Shown one piece after another: positions 32,234-43,830 of a stretch of DNA of 64,000 nucleotides. This DNA comes from Dolomedes plantarius (taxonomy: Eukaryota > Arthropoda > Arachnida > Araneae > Dolomedidae): contig OU015496.1 in the NCBI GenBank assembly GCA_907164885.2, positions 181,316,128 to 181,380,127 on the forward strand, in the 5' to 3' direction. A program made the translations under genes and the position numbers. The notes beneath the pieces were generated by a model. It did not search any database and was not told the DNA's origin. It worked only from the letters and a program-made list of their open reading frames with translations. Position 1 is the stretch's first letter. The number at the start of each line of letters is the position of its first letter.

Positions 32234-32512
32234 AAACATATCAAAATTATTTAAGGTTTTTAAATGATTGGGAATTCGCATGGAGCATTTTCAAAAATGC
32301 ACCATGATTTTGGAAGATTAATACCTGTTTTTCAAATCTTTTTAAAAAATGCTAGCATTTTTTAAAAAGATTTGACAGGTCTTAATCTTCCAAAAATCCT
32401 TGTTTTCAATTCTAAGGGTCTTCAATGTAGTAAAAAAGAATATTAATTATTCTCATTCTGCTTATAGGTGAGAAATTGAAAATCAAAAAAATGAAAGTCC
32501 CTTGCCCTTTAA

Positions 32513-32959
32513 AGAATACGGTCATGAGATATTAAATGAAAAATCTGTTTACACGCGTTGGGAGAGGGGAAAAATCAATTTTACGGAGTAACATAGGTAG
32601 TGGGATTTATGAGAGTCAGTGGTGAGACTTATTATTTTTGTCAACTTAGTAGGTGTTTTTACGTCGATAAAAAGCTGCCAGTAAATAGCATCACAAAGTA
32701 TGGTAGTACGGTAATATACTTGTAAACCTGAATATGAATACAATAAGCATAATTTTTTTCTGCTTTAGACCCATCGCTACCTTATATTTATTGAAAGAAA
32801 TTATTAATAGAAAAGAGAACACATAGCATTTGTTTTCCGATTATTTATCAAACATTTGTACTTAATCCTAGTAGATACAAATGAAGCTTAATTTTGTTTT
32901 AATATAGTGTAATAAGCGAGATGTGAATACGCGTCAATCTAAATGAGTAGGACCACACA
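32513..32959. other. Non-coding stretch
   Basis: Nothing recognised. Confidence 0.4.
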
Positions 32960-33910
32960 GACTGAATTGTGAGAAGCATTTATGACTCTCAAGCGGCCAG
33001 GCGCCGGGGAACAGGGACGTCGCAAGTGAACAACGCGCGCAATAAAACCATAAAAGTTAAGAAGACAGCAGCTATAAACCAAAGATCAAGATTAGGAAAC
33101 AGGTGCGGCATTGGAGCTGAGAAATCTCCCAGACGAGGTGAGGCGTCCAGTGTAATTAAAATGCAAACATAAAAACAGGAGCCAACCTATGAACATGGTG
33201 GTTCATCCCCCAGCACAATCAAGAGGCGGAGCGAGCGAACCACAAGCCAGAAGACAAGATCCAATCAAAAAGAAAAAGAAACGACATATATATACAGGGC
33301 GTGAAGCATTTTGGAGGACCCCGTTATTAAAAAAAAATGACAAGAAACTAAGCTGCCACAGGGCCGACAAGAGATCCCCTTATTACAAAAAGAACGACAA
33401 ATACCCTAAGATGCTACAGGGCCGATGAGAATCCAAATAATACGAAATTGAATGCCCAGCGCGAGCTCCTTACGAAAAAAAGAAACAAAAACAACGGAAT
33501 AAGTTACTACAAGTTCGGGAAGAGAATCCAGTGACGATGTGGAATTGATTGCTTAGTGAAGGTCCGCAAACTACGAAAAAGTGCAGTATAAAAAAAATAA
33601 GCCGAAGCAACTAATGCTACTAGGCCTCTACCTGAAGGTGACGCATCCTCTTATAGTGGTTTGAACGCGCAGACGACCGCCGACCAGTGCTGACCAACCC
33701 GCAGATCGTCATAGAGGTGATCAACGCAAAGCAACATTCGAGGTGTACTCCAAGTTTTCGTCGACCACTGAAATCCCGAACTCTTTTAGTGACGAGATAC
33801 AGAACTCTCTTGATCTCTCTCTACGAACTGTAGTGACCGACAAATATTACACGAGCTGTGTATTCAAGTGGTGGATCCGATAGCGACAGCAGTCCCATGG
33901 GTGAGCATAT
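32960..33910 (+). other. GC-richer segment ending in ATGG|GTGAGC
   Basis: Base composition rises here relative to neighbours. The segment lacks a long open frame. It ends at CCCATGGGTGAGC (33894-33906), in which a start codon in good context is followed at once by a consensus-like splice donor. It could be the leader of a retroelement or a non-coding first exon. No downstream exon is recognised. Confidence 0.3.
33338..33450 (+). repeat. Two-unit degenerate tandem repeat, period about 68 bp
   Basis: GACAAGAAACTAAGCTGCCA...CAGGGCCGACAAGAGATCC is followed by GACAAATACCCTAAGATGCT...CAGGGCCGATGAGAATCC. Confidence 0.7.
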
Positions 33911-34039
33911 TTGCTAATATAATTTCTTTCACATCTCTACTTATTACATATTTGCCTCTTGACCTAGAGTCGTCATTGCTGAGTAAGTGTTAATAATACG
34001 CATTGTTCACGTGCAGAGATACTATTTTATAATTATTTA

Positions 34040-34798
34040 AATACATTTATTCTTGATTAATGCTGTGTACTATTGCGGTGAAAAGTTAGCATGATGCTAT
34101 GTGTTTAAATGCATATATAAGTGTGTAAATAAATTGTAAATATGTAATCAGAGTGTCTTTACTGAGAGTTGTAACCCTTGACTTAATTGTGGATAGAAAG
34201 AGAAGTGGTCGTAACGCGACATTACTAGCCTAACGATCATAGCCCAATAGCCCCAGAGAGGGTTATTACATATAGCATGATCTGATTGTAAGTGGAAGTA
34301 ATCCTAGTAATGTTGGTTTTCTTCGCCCCAATATTAGCGCAATACACAATAAGATAATAATTAGGTGATAAACTTTTTAAAAAGGATTTTGTTGTCAACA
34401 AATTTTAACGTTTTCAAGAATAAAATACATTTATTCTTGATTAATGCTGTGTACTATTGCGGTGAAAAGTTAGCATGATGCTATGTGTTTAAAATGTATA
34501 TATAAGTGTGTAAATAAATTGTAAATATGTAATCAGAGTGTCTTTACTGAGAGTTGTAACCCTTGACTTAATTGTGGATAGAAAAGAGAAGTGGTCGTAA
34601 AGCGACATTACTAGCCTAACGATCATAGCCCAATAGCCCCAGAGAGGGTTATTACATATAGCATGATCTGATTGTAAGTGGAAGTAATCCTAGTAATGTT
34701 GGTTTTCTTCGCCCCAATATTAGCGCAATACACAATAAGATAATAATTAGGTGATAAACTTTTTAAAAAGGATTTTGTTGTCAACAAATTTTAACGTT
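34040..34798 (+). repeat. Recent tandem duplication, period 394 bp
   Basis: 34040-34412 and 34434-34798 are about 99% identical, from AATACATTTATTCTTGATTA to CAACAAATTTTAACGTT. They are separated by a 21-bp spacer. The few differences include TTTAAAT/TTTAAAAT, GAAAGAG/GAAAAGAG and AACGCG/AAAGCG. No coding content. Confidence 0.95.
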
Positions 34799-36475
34799 AT
34801 ACTACATTCCATCATAAAACTATTTTCAGTAATTTAGTTTCAATGATGACGATGAATCATATAAATATATTTATGCTTAAAAGATTATAGAGATAAGAGT
34901 ACAAAGAATTCATGTAACGTTGTCAATAAATAATTTTTCGCATGTTCTGGTTGCATAAATGGTAGCTCATTCTACAGACTAAGAGTTCATTTACATTTTA
35001 TCATATCTTATTTATTTCGTAATAGCTCCTATTTTAATAACATGTTTTTCTTTTTTCTTATTTTTTAACGTTTTCTCATATCTTTGGATTTGCAAATAAT
35101 GGAGCTGTCTTTGGATTTGTTTATTGTTCTGAATCTTATGGTGTCTGTAAAACGAGTGAGTTTTGGGGTTACTACACCTCATTCTCAGGTTTCATCTATG
35201 AATTAAATGAAATTCATCAAATAGTGTCTGTGACAGGGATCTCTCAACCCTATTCTAAACCTCGATGGTGGAGTTCAGGGTCTATCACAAATGGTTTGTT
35301 CATAACGGTGGGTTTGAATTCTTTAATTATGCGGTCTTTTTTAGTTGGGGAATATAGCTCAGTCTGTTAGCCTTAAGATGATGACTGTGACTATGTGAGC
35401 CTTAAGAATCAGATTATGCAGATATCGACCAAATTTAGTTTTTTGGATACCCTAGCTATTGATGATAACCTGGTTCTCATTCAGTTTTTTCCGATTATTA
35501 CATCCATTTTGATTTCTTTCTTATATGCATCATTTTTCTTAAAAGATTACACTAAACTTCTTGTCGTACGTTGGGGGACAATACTTCTTCTTCACAAGCA
35601 CAACTTCTTCACAAGCCCCTACAGGCCCTGGCTACCTCAGCCATGCGCTCTGTCATAGGGACATGACAGTAGTGTTACGGCCAGGGACAGGAGCATGGAA
35701 AAGTACAAAATAAAATAAAATAATTGTTAAATGCAATAAAGAAACAGGGCAATAAAAGAGAAGGGAAGAAAGCCATAGACCGGAACGAAATTTAGAAATA
35801 GTGTTTATAGCAATAAATAGAAGATAAAAGTTGAAGAGAGTGAGTTGCAAGAAGAGAATAAAAGAAAATTTATGATGGCTATAAAACGGCCCACCCTACT
35901 TGAAGCCAAAGCATGGGAAAAAGTTAAAATTGAGGGAGAATTTATAAATCCCGCCCTCGACGCGCATTGGTAAAAGGGGATTGAGGAGAAGCAGCACGGA
36001 CGAATGGTGATGGCATGATTATTTCCAGATAACGAATGGAAATTTTAAGAGGCGGAGACATTCGTAAGAAAATATATGAAATAAAAAATAGTGTGAAGGC
36101 AGAGAGATAACCTGAGAAGTGCGAGTGCAGTAAAAGTTTGGAGATAGAAGTTGTCGAGCGCCCAGTGTCCCATGCCGAGTGTCTGCAATGAACGGAGCCG
36201 TATTCCAGACAAGAAGATGCCCGAATTCCGTTTGATGATAAAGCCGATGATAAAGACGTCATCATTACGAGTGCCAGCTGCCCAGAGGGATTCAACCGTC
36301 ATCTGCTGAGGTACCGACTTTGCGTTTCCCTTTTATATTGTATCATTGCTTCTCAGTGTGTAGTCATAATAATTAAGATAAGAGCGCGATGAGTATAGTT
36401 TTTGAATATAAGATGTTGAATAATAGACCGATAATTCGTACCAACAATTTAATATAATGTTTTGCATATATATAT
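34799..36475. other. Non-coding stretch, GC-richer at 35.6-36.3 kb
   Basis: GGGGAATATAGCTCAGTCTG at 35346 resembles a tRNA 5' half (A box) but has no B box downstream. Open frames at 35395-35658 (+) and 35942-36302 (-) have no recognised domain. The compositional shift suggests an unidentified retroelement or LTR. Confidence 0.35.
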
Positions 36476-36671
36476 GAATTAATTTAGTAGGAGTAAAATT
36501 GAAAATAATATGTATAGATGCAGTATGAAATATTGTTATAATAAGTGAATGAATCAAACATAGGTGTCGTAAAGAATTAATTTAGTAGGAATGAAGTTAT
36601 GAATAATGTGTAAATGCCGGAGGAAATATTGAGTAATTTTGGAGTGTATATTTATGTGTGTTAATATTCAA
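36476..36671 (+). repeat. Two-unit degenerate tandem repeat, period 98 bp
   Basis: GAATTAATTTAGTAGGA starts units at 36476 and 36574. Both continue with an AAATATTG block about 60 bp on. Confidence 0.65.
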
Positions 36672-36849
36672 TAAATTGATTTGTCAATATAACCAGAGTT
36701 ATTTCCATTATTTGGGAAGCACATCAATGTACTAGCCACAATCATGAACCAATAAGTTACTAAATCAAAATCATAATTAATAAATATAATTAATATTAGA
36801 ATAATATAATAACTCTCCTTCCCAATCATTTATAAAATAATTTAAACAA

Positions 36850-37897
36850 TCACGGTTACACGCTCCCTCCAGCGTCTTCTGTCTGCGACAACTCCTTTCC
36901 AGTTTTTAACTTTCAAAGTCTTTAAGTCCTTTTCAACGTCATTTAACCATCTAGTCGGTTTTCTACCTCTAGCTAGGATCCCTTAGGTTTTTTAAATGTC
37001 AAGATTTCATTGGGATTATCTTTCGAGCATCTATCTCCAAACATGGCCAAGCCATCTTAATCTATTACTACGGATGACTTTGTTATTTGTGATTGCCCAT
37101 AAAGCCTATACAGTTCAAAATTATATCTGGTTCACTAACGTCCCTCTTCCTGCACTGGGCCAAAGATAGCCCTGAGGATTTTTCTCTCAAAAATGTCCAG
37201 TAAGCGCTGCGTGTCTATGCTCAAGGTCCATATTTCACTTGCGTGAAGTAAGACAGGTAGTATTAGTGTCTTATAAATTCTTAATTTAGTTTTGCGACTA
37301 ATGAGATTAGATCTCAATTGTCTTCTCAGCCCAAAGAAGCATTTCTTATCCATTTTGATTCTGTTATCAATTTCTGCTCTTAGTTTATTTTTGTCATTAA
37401 TTATAGTGCCAAGGTATTTAAATTCATCAACCTTTTCAAAGGTAATGCACAAAGGGTAACTTTGTGCACCTTTAATGCAAAAAGTGTTATAGTTTACCAT
37501 GGAGGATGAAAATTCCATAAATTTAGTTTTATCCTCATTGACAGTGAGGCCCATATTTGCAGCGGAAGATTCGATAGCTGAAAAAGCCTCTTTTACTGCT
37601 CTTTCTGACGGTCCAATAATATCTATGTCATCCGCATAGGCCAATATTTGCAGCGACTTATTCCACAGAGTACCTCTTCGGTCTAATCCACTGTCTCTAA
37701 TGCAATTTTCTAACGCTAAATTGAATAGCAAGCAAGCGAGGGAATCTCCTTGATATAGGCCTCTTTCTGTTATAAAAGGTTCAGATAAATGATTTTTAAT
37801 TTTAATCCTGTATCTCACTTTGTCGAGTGTAGCTCTAGTTAAATTAATAAGCTTAGTGGGGATTCCAAACTCTGACATTTCCTCAAATAGCAGTGTC
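36850..37897 (-). pseudogene. LINE reverse transcriptase, palm to C-terminus (3' segment of an inverted copy)
   Basis: The open frame 37878-37135 reads [20 protein letters not shown], then GLYQGDSLACLLFNLALEN, the catalytic YADD in LQILAYADDIDIIG, NMGLTVNEDKTKFM, KYLGTIINDK and ILPVLLHASEIWTL. Homology continues past the stop in broken frames through NRLRWLGHVW and GRKPTRWLNDVEKDLK to DRRRWRERV near 36850. The active site is intact, but the fingers are missing from this strand. They lie, inverted, at 37930-38190. A one-base shift occurs near 37897. Confidence 0.88.
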
Positions 37898-37929
37898 TCT
37901 CTCTATACTCTCGTACATACACTTCTCAA

Positions 37930-38190
37930 TAGGCATTACACTTCTCAATACGGCATATAAAATACTCCCCAACCTACTATTTGCAAGACTGCTTCCCTTT
38001 GCTGATAAGGTGACTGGAATTTACCAATGTGGATTTAGATCCCATTGATCCACTATGGATCAAATCCATGCCCTAAGAGAAACCCTCGAAAAACTAAAGC
38101 ATATAGTATTAAAACTTGTCACCTATTTATAGACTTTAAGGCGGGAGACAATACACTGTTTAAAATTTATATGGGGATCAAAGATTGGAC
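37930..38190 (+). pseudogene. LINE reverse transcriptase fingers (inverted 5' segment)
   Basis: On the plus strand the frames read [41 protein letters not shown] and HLFIDFKAGDN. These are reverse transcriptase motifs that directly precede those at 36850-37897 on the other strand. The family sequence normally runs from DFKkAYDS into ERxxLxxxMxEFGIP, and the two halves supply exactly these adjoining parts. This is therefore the 5' piece of the same insertion, turned around. Confidence 0.8.
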
Positions 38191-39598
38191 TGAATCAAAC
38201 GCATATTATCTACTAACAAGAATTCTTTAGTAAAAAAATGAATTGTTTGTTACTCACCTGTACTTTTAGATGGAACTTACAACACCACAGAATAAACATG
38301 AAATTGAAGTAAAGAAAACTTGAAATGCTTATAGTTTGCTTAGATGGTATATTAGTTACAAAATATAACCTGGAAGAAAACTTTTTTCCCGTTTTAAAAC
38401 CTATTAAAATTGGTAATAATAAGATTATTTTCTCATGTTTTAAAAGAAGGTATTTTTAAGACATTTTTCGTTTTAAAAGAAGAAATCCTAACCGCAAGAA
38501 ATCAGTTTATTTATACTGTATAAAATGTGCTAAAATATGTTATTTCACTTTAATATATCACAGTTGGCCTATTACAGTTGGCCTAATTAATAAAATGCGT
38601 AACTCCAAAAAATACAATTTTAGGATTTTCCTGCTGTTACAGTGGTTTGAAATAAACCAGTGAAAATCCCTAAATCGTATTTTTTAACTTTACAGGGTTT
38701 GTTAATTACGCCAACGATATTTAACAGTAGCTGCCCGTCACCCACTGAAATATCCACTTTTCGTAAGTTATGGATAATTCAGGCTATTTTCAGTTTCATC
38801 CTAGTGGAGGACAATTTTACGCTAAATGAATTGCATATTTTAACCTATTCGTGTTATTTACAGTGATCAATATTTCAAGAGGTTCCTATGAATGTATTTA
38901 CTGGATTTTTTTTCTGTTTGTGTTAAACATATCTAGTGGGCGCTACGCCTACACTGTCATCCGTTATGCCACTCACTTTTCCTAGATGAAGTGTAATTCA
39001 AGCTAATTGGACGCTTATTTTAAACTAATATAAATAAATATTTTGAGCTGTTTCTGCTGTTCATGATTCAAGAGACATCAATAATTGTTTCTCATTAGTT
39101 TAAGTAGTAAGTTCTCTGTGTTCGTCAAAGAATCTTTTGGAATACAAAGTATTTGAAAGGCTTTTTTAAAAGAAAAATCCGGAGACACTTGTCCTGAGAC
39201 ATTCGTACTGTATACCGGGGATATTGTAGATTTCTTTTTACCTGGGAGCATTACAGGTGAGTCAATATTGCTCCCTTGGTTCTACCTGAATTTTGGTCGA
39301 GCACCGCCAGATACGATATCAGGGGAGGTCGTACCTTCCCCCATCCACTGACCACGCGGACGGACTTACCGATCAACGGATTTAACGTGACAATATCCGG
39401 GCTAGACACGAAGGCATTTAAGAGCGCTTGTCTAGGCTACCTCGGGCCAAAAGTTTGTTTACCATAAAGCCATGGAAATACTGTCCCTTTCTCCTTATTG
39501 TTTTCAACCTTATTGTTTATTGCTACATAAATATGAACTATTTAGTATATACACAGTAATTTTGATACTATGTGAGATACAAAAGATATTTCTTCCCA
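38191..39598. other. Mostly non-coding stretch with one strong donor-like site
   Basis: CAG|GTGAGT at 39252-39260 matches the splice-donor consensus exactly. The following 39276-39467 is GC-richer with a 63-codon open frame of no recognised family. No exon could be confirmed. Confidence 0.35.
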
Positions 39599-39690
39599 CT
39601 GGATGGTGGCCGAATGGCTTTCATACCGACCTTTAGTTTTAGAATATGTGGGTTCGAGTCCAGCACTGGCAGATGTTATAAGACAGCTTT
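39599..39690 (+). repeat. tRNA-derived SINE head
   Basis: An A-box-like TGGCCGAATGGC (39606-39617) and a B box GGTTCGAGTCC (39652-39662) lie 45 bp apart, as in a tRNA. The cloverleaf does not fold well. Downstream, ACAATTTGCGCAGATGA-type blocks repeat (39690-39760), typical of a SINE body. Confidence 0.55.
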
Positions 39691-39759
39691 AACAATTTGC
39701 GCTAGAGGTTTTATTTAACAATTTGCGCAGATGAAAGTTAACAATTTGAGCAGATGAGA

Positions 39760-40290
39760 ATTGGGTACATATTAATTATCCGTGAGCTGGTCATAGGAAT
39801 GGCTGGTCTAGAAATAAAATTTATGATTGGAAAGAGTCTTTGTACCTACTGAACAATCAATTTGTTGATAAATATAGATATAGTTAACACTAAAATAAGT
39901 CTTTCATTCAATAAGCTTTTAAGTTAAGTTACGCAAATTTCTCGTCATTCCCTGCAAGGCCCCTCAAGTAGCAAAAACTACACTCCAAAATCAACTACCT
40001 AGCAAATTTAATTCTAGTTGACTAATATCACTGAAAAATGTAATGATTCCAACTTTCAGTATTGAGGTTTTAATTCATCATCAATACATCATGGAATAGT
40101 AAAAAAAAAATAAACAGAACTTTGTAGAACATGATCCGATATTAAAAAAAATCTAAATTTATTATTTCTCTGGTCATATTAGGTTACCTTAATTTTACAA
40201 ATAAGACAGTATTGTGCACTGTTTTTGCAATATTGAACCACAGAGAAATAGAAAGTTTAGTGTTTTACTGTATGGGGATTTTGAGTGCAA
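39760..40290. other. Non-coding stretch
   Basis: Nothing recognised. Confidence 0.4.
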
Positions 40291-40295
40291 CAACA

Positions 40296-40309
40296 CATAC
40301 ACACACACA

Positions 40310-40344
<35 letters not shown>

Positions 40345-40345
40345 A
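40296..40345. repeat. (CA)n(ATCT)n microsatellite
   Basis: Seven CA units, then about nine ATCT units, abutting the left TA of the mariner element. Confidence 0.95.
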
Positions 40346-40347
40346 TA

Positions 40348-41647
40348 CAGAGGCTGTTTACACATTTTTTAGACGATGTATATTGTATTCACAAAACTAA
40401 AATACATAAAATTCTTGTATTTTAAATGTTCTATTTGACATCCCTTATTCTGAACTATCTTTCGACACCGCAATTTCCAGGATAATAATGCCTTTTGAAG
40501 TGTCAGAAGAGGTATTCTATCCCATTCCTCCTGAACAGCTTTCCAGAGTCCTGTAAGGGTTTTGGGACGACATTTGGATAATGCAGATTTTAAAAGTCCG
40601 AAAGCACAAAAATCCATAGGTGATACATCTGGAGATTTAGTAGGGATATCAGTGAAGGGTATGGCCTTGATACCAGTTTTTTGTTCCATTTCTTTTAGGA
40701 AATTTACAGTGTATTTTGATGTGTGACTGCTAGCTTTGTCCTGATGGAGTCTCACAGATTGATGGCACTGTGGGTAAAGCGATGGTATTTCATTCAGAAC
40801 AATTGGCGATGAAATATGTTTCTGATAGTATTTGGAGTTAATCTTGACATTTCTTTCCACTCTCTTTATTTTTAACTTGCCATTATACGAAAAACAACAA
40901 TCATGAATCCCTTAGAAAAACTTTCTTTCGATTCTTTGAACCATGTACTTAAATTGTTTGCTCCCCTTTTATGATAATAAATGGCTCTTTTTTTGTTGCA
41001 ATCATTTAAATACACCCATGATTCATCTATTGTGACAATTGTTTTCCATTTTTCTTTGGATAAGTGTTTCTCATATAGAATTCTGCAGCGTGTCCTGCGT
41101 TTAGCGATATGATTTGGAAGAAGACGATGCACATTGCGTTTTTTCGATTTCTTAAGATTTAAATCAACGTTTATCATTTTGTTTACAGTGGACACCGAGC
41201 ATTTTAATGATTTTGCAACTGTCCTTTGACTAGGGGGATTTTATTTTAACATTAAACAACGTACATTTGCAATAGTCGAAGATGTCCGTTTTTTCCTTGG
41301 ATACTTGTTTGGAATTTTTGTCCCACTTGAGGCTCCAATTTGACGTTTTTCTCCTTTCTTGTTGACGATATTACCTATCGACGCTTTAGATATCACACAA
41401 CGATGACTCTCACATCGTTTTGGGATAACGGAGTATGCATATTTCTCTTCGGAAAGAGCATATATGTAGCCTTCGAACCACTGCTTTGTGTAAAAACGTC
41501 ATTTTGAAAAAAAAAAAAAACTTTCAAGCCGCAGAAGATAATTTTGACTTTTAAAAACATAGTACAATTGCAATTATTTCTTTTGCAGCAAACGAATTTC
41601 TATTACCGCTTACCAAAATCGTCTAAAAAATGTGCGAACAGCCTCTG
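40348..41647 (-). mobile_element. DD41D mariner-type transposon, full length
   Basis: 1,300 bp bounded by inverted ends CAGAGGCTGTT(T/C)(A/G)CACATTTTTTAGACGAT with TA outside both (40346-40347 and 41648-41649). The two ends differ at only about two positions, so the insertion is fairly young. It sits between an (ATCT)n tract and a (TA)n tract. One transposase gene fills it on the minus strand. Confidence 0.93.
40369..41502 (-). pseudogene. mariner-type (DD41D, rosa/VISITOR-like) transposase
   Basis: From a likely start at 41502 the protein has an N-terminal helix-turn-helix half (KRTSSTIANVRCLMLK, QRTVAKSLKCSVSTVNKMI). Catalytic D1 is in TIDESWVYL, D2 in HQDKASSHTSK and D3 in SPDVSPMDFCAFG. 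By count 41 residues separate D2 and D3, the hallmark of the DD41D group. Damage is light: a frameshift near the start (about 41480), one in-frame TAA near 41244 and one frameshift near 40905. All three catalytic Asp codons are intact. The stop lies inside the terminal inverted repeat. Confidence 0.9.

Positions 41648-41672
<25 letters not shown>
41648..41672. repeat. (TA)n microsatellite
   Basis: About 12 TA units directly after the mariner element; probably the original target. Confidence 0.93.
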
Positions 41673-41680
<8 letters not shown>

Positions 41681-42335
41681 ATTACTAACCGCACGCCAAA
41701 CCTTCATCACATACCTTTAATTGATTGCACTGGAAAGAAATGCATATTCTCGTTTATAAACACGCGGCAGAAAAATTCCCTGTTCGTTGTGTGCTTCTCA
41801 TTGTCTTTGTCAATACCATAATTTAATATTGCCGTCTGTTCACTGGAGTACTATCAATGTAAAAAGAATGCGTCGATTTACGATACACCTTATGTTTTGA
41901 GTCATCGATCTGACAATGGAATTCTTTTGGAAAGTCGGGAAATATTCCCAGAGAAACAAGACAAAAACATCCAAACTTCGGGATTAATTTTGTTAGTCTG
42001 GGAGCGTTTAACGAACCGTATTTAGAAAGATGAATTGTCTCCGATAAGAAATAGCGAGAGAGAATAGAAAGTGCGAAAGGACTGATAGGTCGTGCGGAAA
42101 TAAATAGCGACCATTGAAAAGAAATTTGACTTTATGCAGCACTCTGCAAATATGTAAATGTAGTACAAAAACATTGTACCTGATAGAGAATAGATGCAAT
42201 GGAACAAAATATATATAAATGCTAAATTCGTGAGGGGAACGTAATAAAATATGTCAAATATCTTCGAAAATTTAATACGTTCATAGTTCACACTGATTGC
42301 TCTAATAAATTGTATGTAATCTAATATTTTTTAAT
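41673..42335. other. Non-coding stretch
   Basis: Nothing recognised. Confidence 0.4.
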
Positions 42336-43027
42336 ATATATATATAAAACGCGTAGGTATGCGGCACAAAAATCGACGATATTTCTACAATCCGAATGGC
42401 AACGGCTGCAACTACCGGATGTAAACATTAGCGGCTGTCCGCGTGTGGCTCGACGATAGCATGTAATTTGGTACAATTTAATTGCTGTATTTTACTCATG
42501 AATAATTTTAATTTATACACGAAATAATTTTAATTTATTCATTTTATATGATTAAGTGGAGATATCTGAATTGCGAACAATAATACATACAGAGAGAAAT
42601 GGAATCTATATTATATTTTAGCATTTGCTGAATTTTCACTCCATTTTATAAGTGAAAATTTTCCCCAACAATTTCTTATTTGATGTAATGATAAAGTGTA
42701 GATTTCTTAGTTTTGAAAAATAGTACATACAGTGAGAGATATAATTTTTAAAATCCTTGGTGTTGGGTTTCTCAGACTTATCTTTAACTCTGTTCTGAAG
42801 TAATGGAAATTCACATTTTTTAATCATGATGTCTTAGAATCAGCCTTATAGTGAATTGATCAATGATTATAAAATTTTTGTCTGAGTTTTCACTACCCCG
42901 TAACAACGTATATTTATGATGACAGGTAATGGTAACATTCCTTACATATGTTACTTTCAATTGAGTTGTTTTGCAAAAGAAAATATAAATCTAAAAGCGA
43001 CCATGCTGGTCGCGCAGCGGCTAGTTA
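42336..43027 (-). repeat. ACTAG-type interspersed repeat, inverted copy
   Basis: On the minus strand it begins ACTAGCCGCTGCGCGACCAG and forms the hairpin GCGACCA-GCA-TGGTCGC just inside the end. On the plus strand its other end is TATATATATAAAACGCG, matching the TTTTATATA tail of the other copies. It is non-coding. Confidence 0.55.
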
Positions 43028-43055
43028 TATAAAAATGTTGACATGAGAAATAGCA

Positions 43056-43143
43056 ATTTTATTTCTGCCTAGAAAAATATTGTGGTAGAGAGGATGAAAC
43101 GAATTTTCAATCACCTCAAACTAATTATACCTTAATTTTCAAA
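43056..43143 (+). repeat. Source segment of a templated insertion
   Basis: This 88-bp stretch (AGCAATTTTATTTCTGCC through AATTTTCAAAG) is present, inverted and apparently without mismatch, at 44148-44236 inside the Tc1-like element. Confidence 0.85.
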
Positions 43144-43828
43144 GCGTCTATAATTATGAAAAAAAAGGAATTGATGTATGCATGCTATTTACTTCAATTT
43201 GATAATACCTATGTAATTGACTTCGTGGGAAATGCTAGCTTCTTTTGTACTTAGATTATTAAAAAAACTCTATCAAAAGGTTTTTATCCTATTCATCAAA
43301 CTCCTATTCTTTTAATTTAACAACGATCCCTCTTATTTACGAGCTAATTTCTCCATTTTTACACGTTCCCTTACTTTTTTGCTGCGTTGAATTATCTCAA
43401 TGAGCTGGAAAAACTGGAGAAAAGCCAAAGTCTAATTTTTGCGGAGAATGCATATCTTTTCCTTGGGTGAGCCTCTCTTTGTTATTAAGCCTGGCCAGAT
43501 TAACTTTTCAATGTAACTTTGCTTTCCTCCAAGTAATATCTCAGAACTGAAAGACAGAACTTACCAGAAACGCCGTTTAGTCCAAATGCTCGAAAAATAT
43601 TCTTCCTTAAAAGGCAAATTATCTATTCTGTCTTTCACTCGAGTTAAATCTGTAGGATTAATTTTATAGCTTTACGTTCGGAGAAATAATCATCCTACGG
43701 CTATTAACCAGTCTTCAAATTCCCTACCCCCTGCATGTCTCCAAAAATATTTTAGATCATTATTAAAGTTATCCATGAGTCATGACATAGAAACCTCTGG
43801 TACTGTCAATATACTAAAATTATTCATA
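43144..43828. other. Non-coding stretch
   Basis: Nothing recognised, except that TCATGACATAGAAAC (about 43786-43800) recurs twice at 44100-44147. Confidence 0.45.
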
Positions 43829-43830
43829 TA

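Larger units (their letters stand above)
29942..32512. mobile_element. TTAA-flanked long-inverted-repeat element, split by insertions
   Basis: Left half (29942 to about 30170) and right half (about 32270-32512) are inverted copies. Both run TTAA, AGGG, then a T-rich tract, TTTTTTACTACATTGAA, a CTTAGAATT(G) block and AAAATGCTCCATGC, read inward. TTAA lies at both borders (29942-29945 and 32509-32512). The same layout recurs at 51053-51700. Between the halves lie about 2 kb of foreign sequence, including a LINE fragment and three (TA)n tracts. Kolobok- or piggyBac-type mobilisation would fit the TTAA sites. Confidence 0.7.

Noticed and set aside
35341..35380. tRNA gene starting GGGGAATATAGCTCAGTC
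   Set aside because: The A box is good, but there is no B box or 3' half within 120 bp and no cloverleaf.
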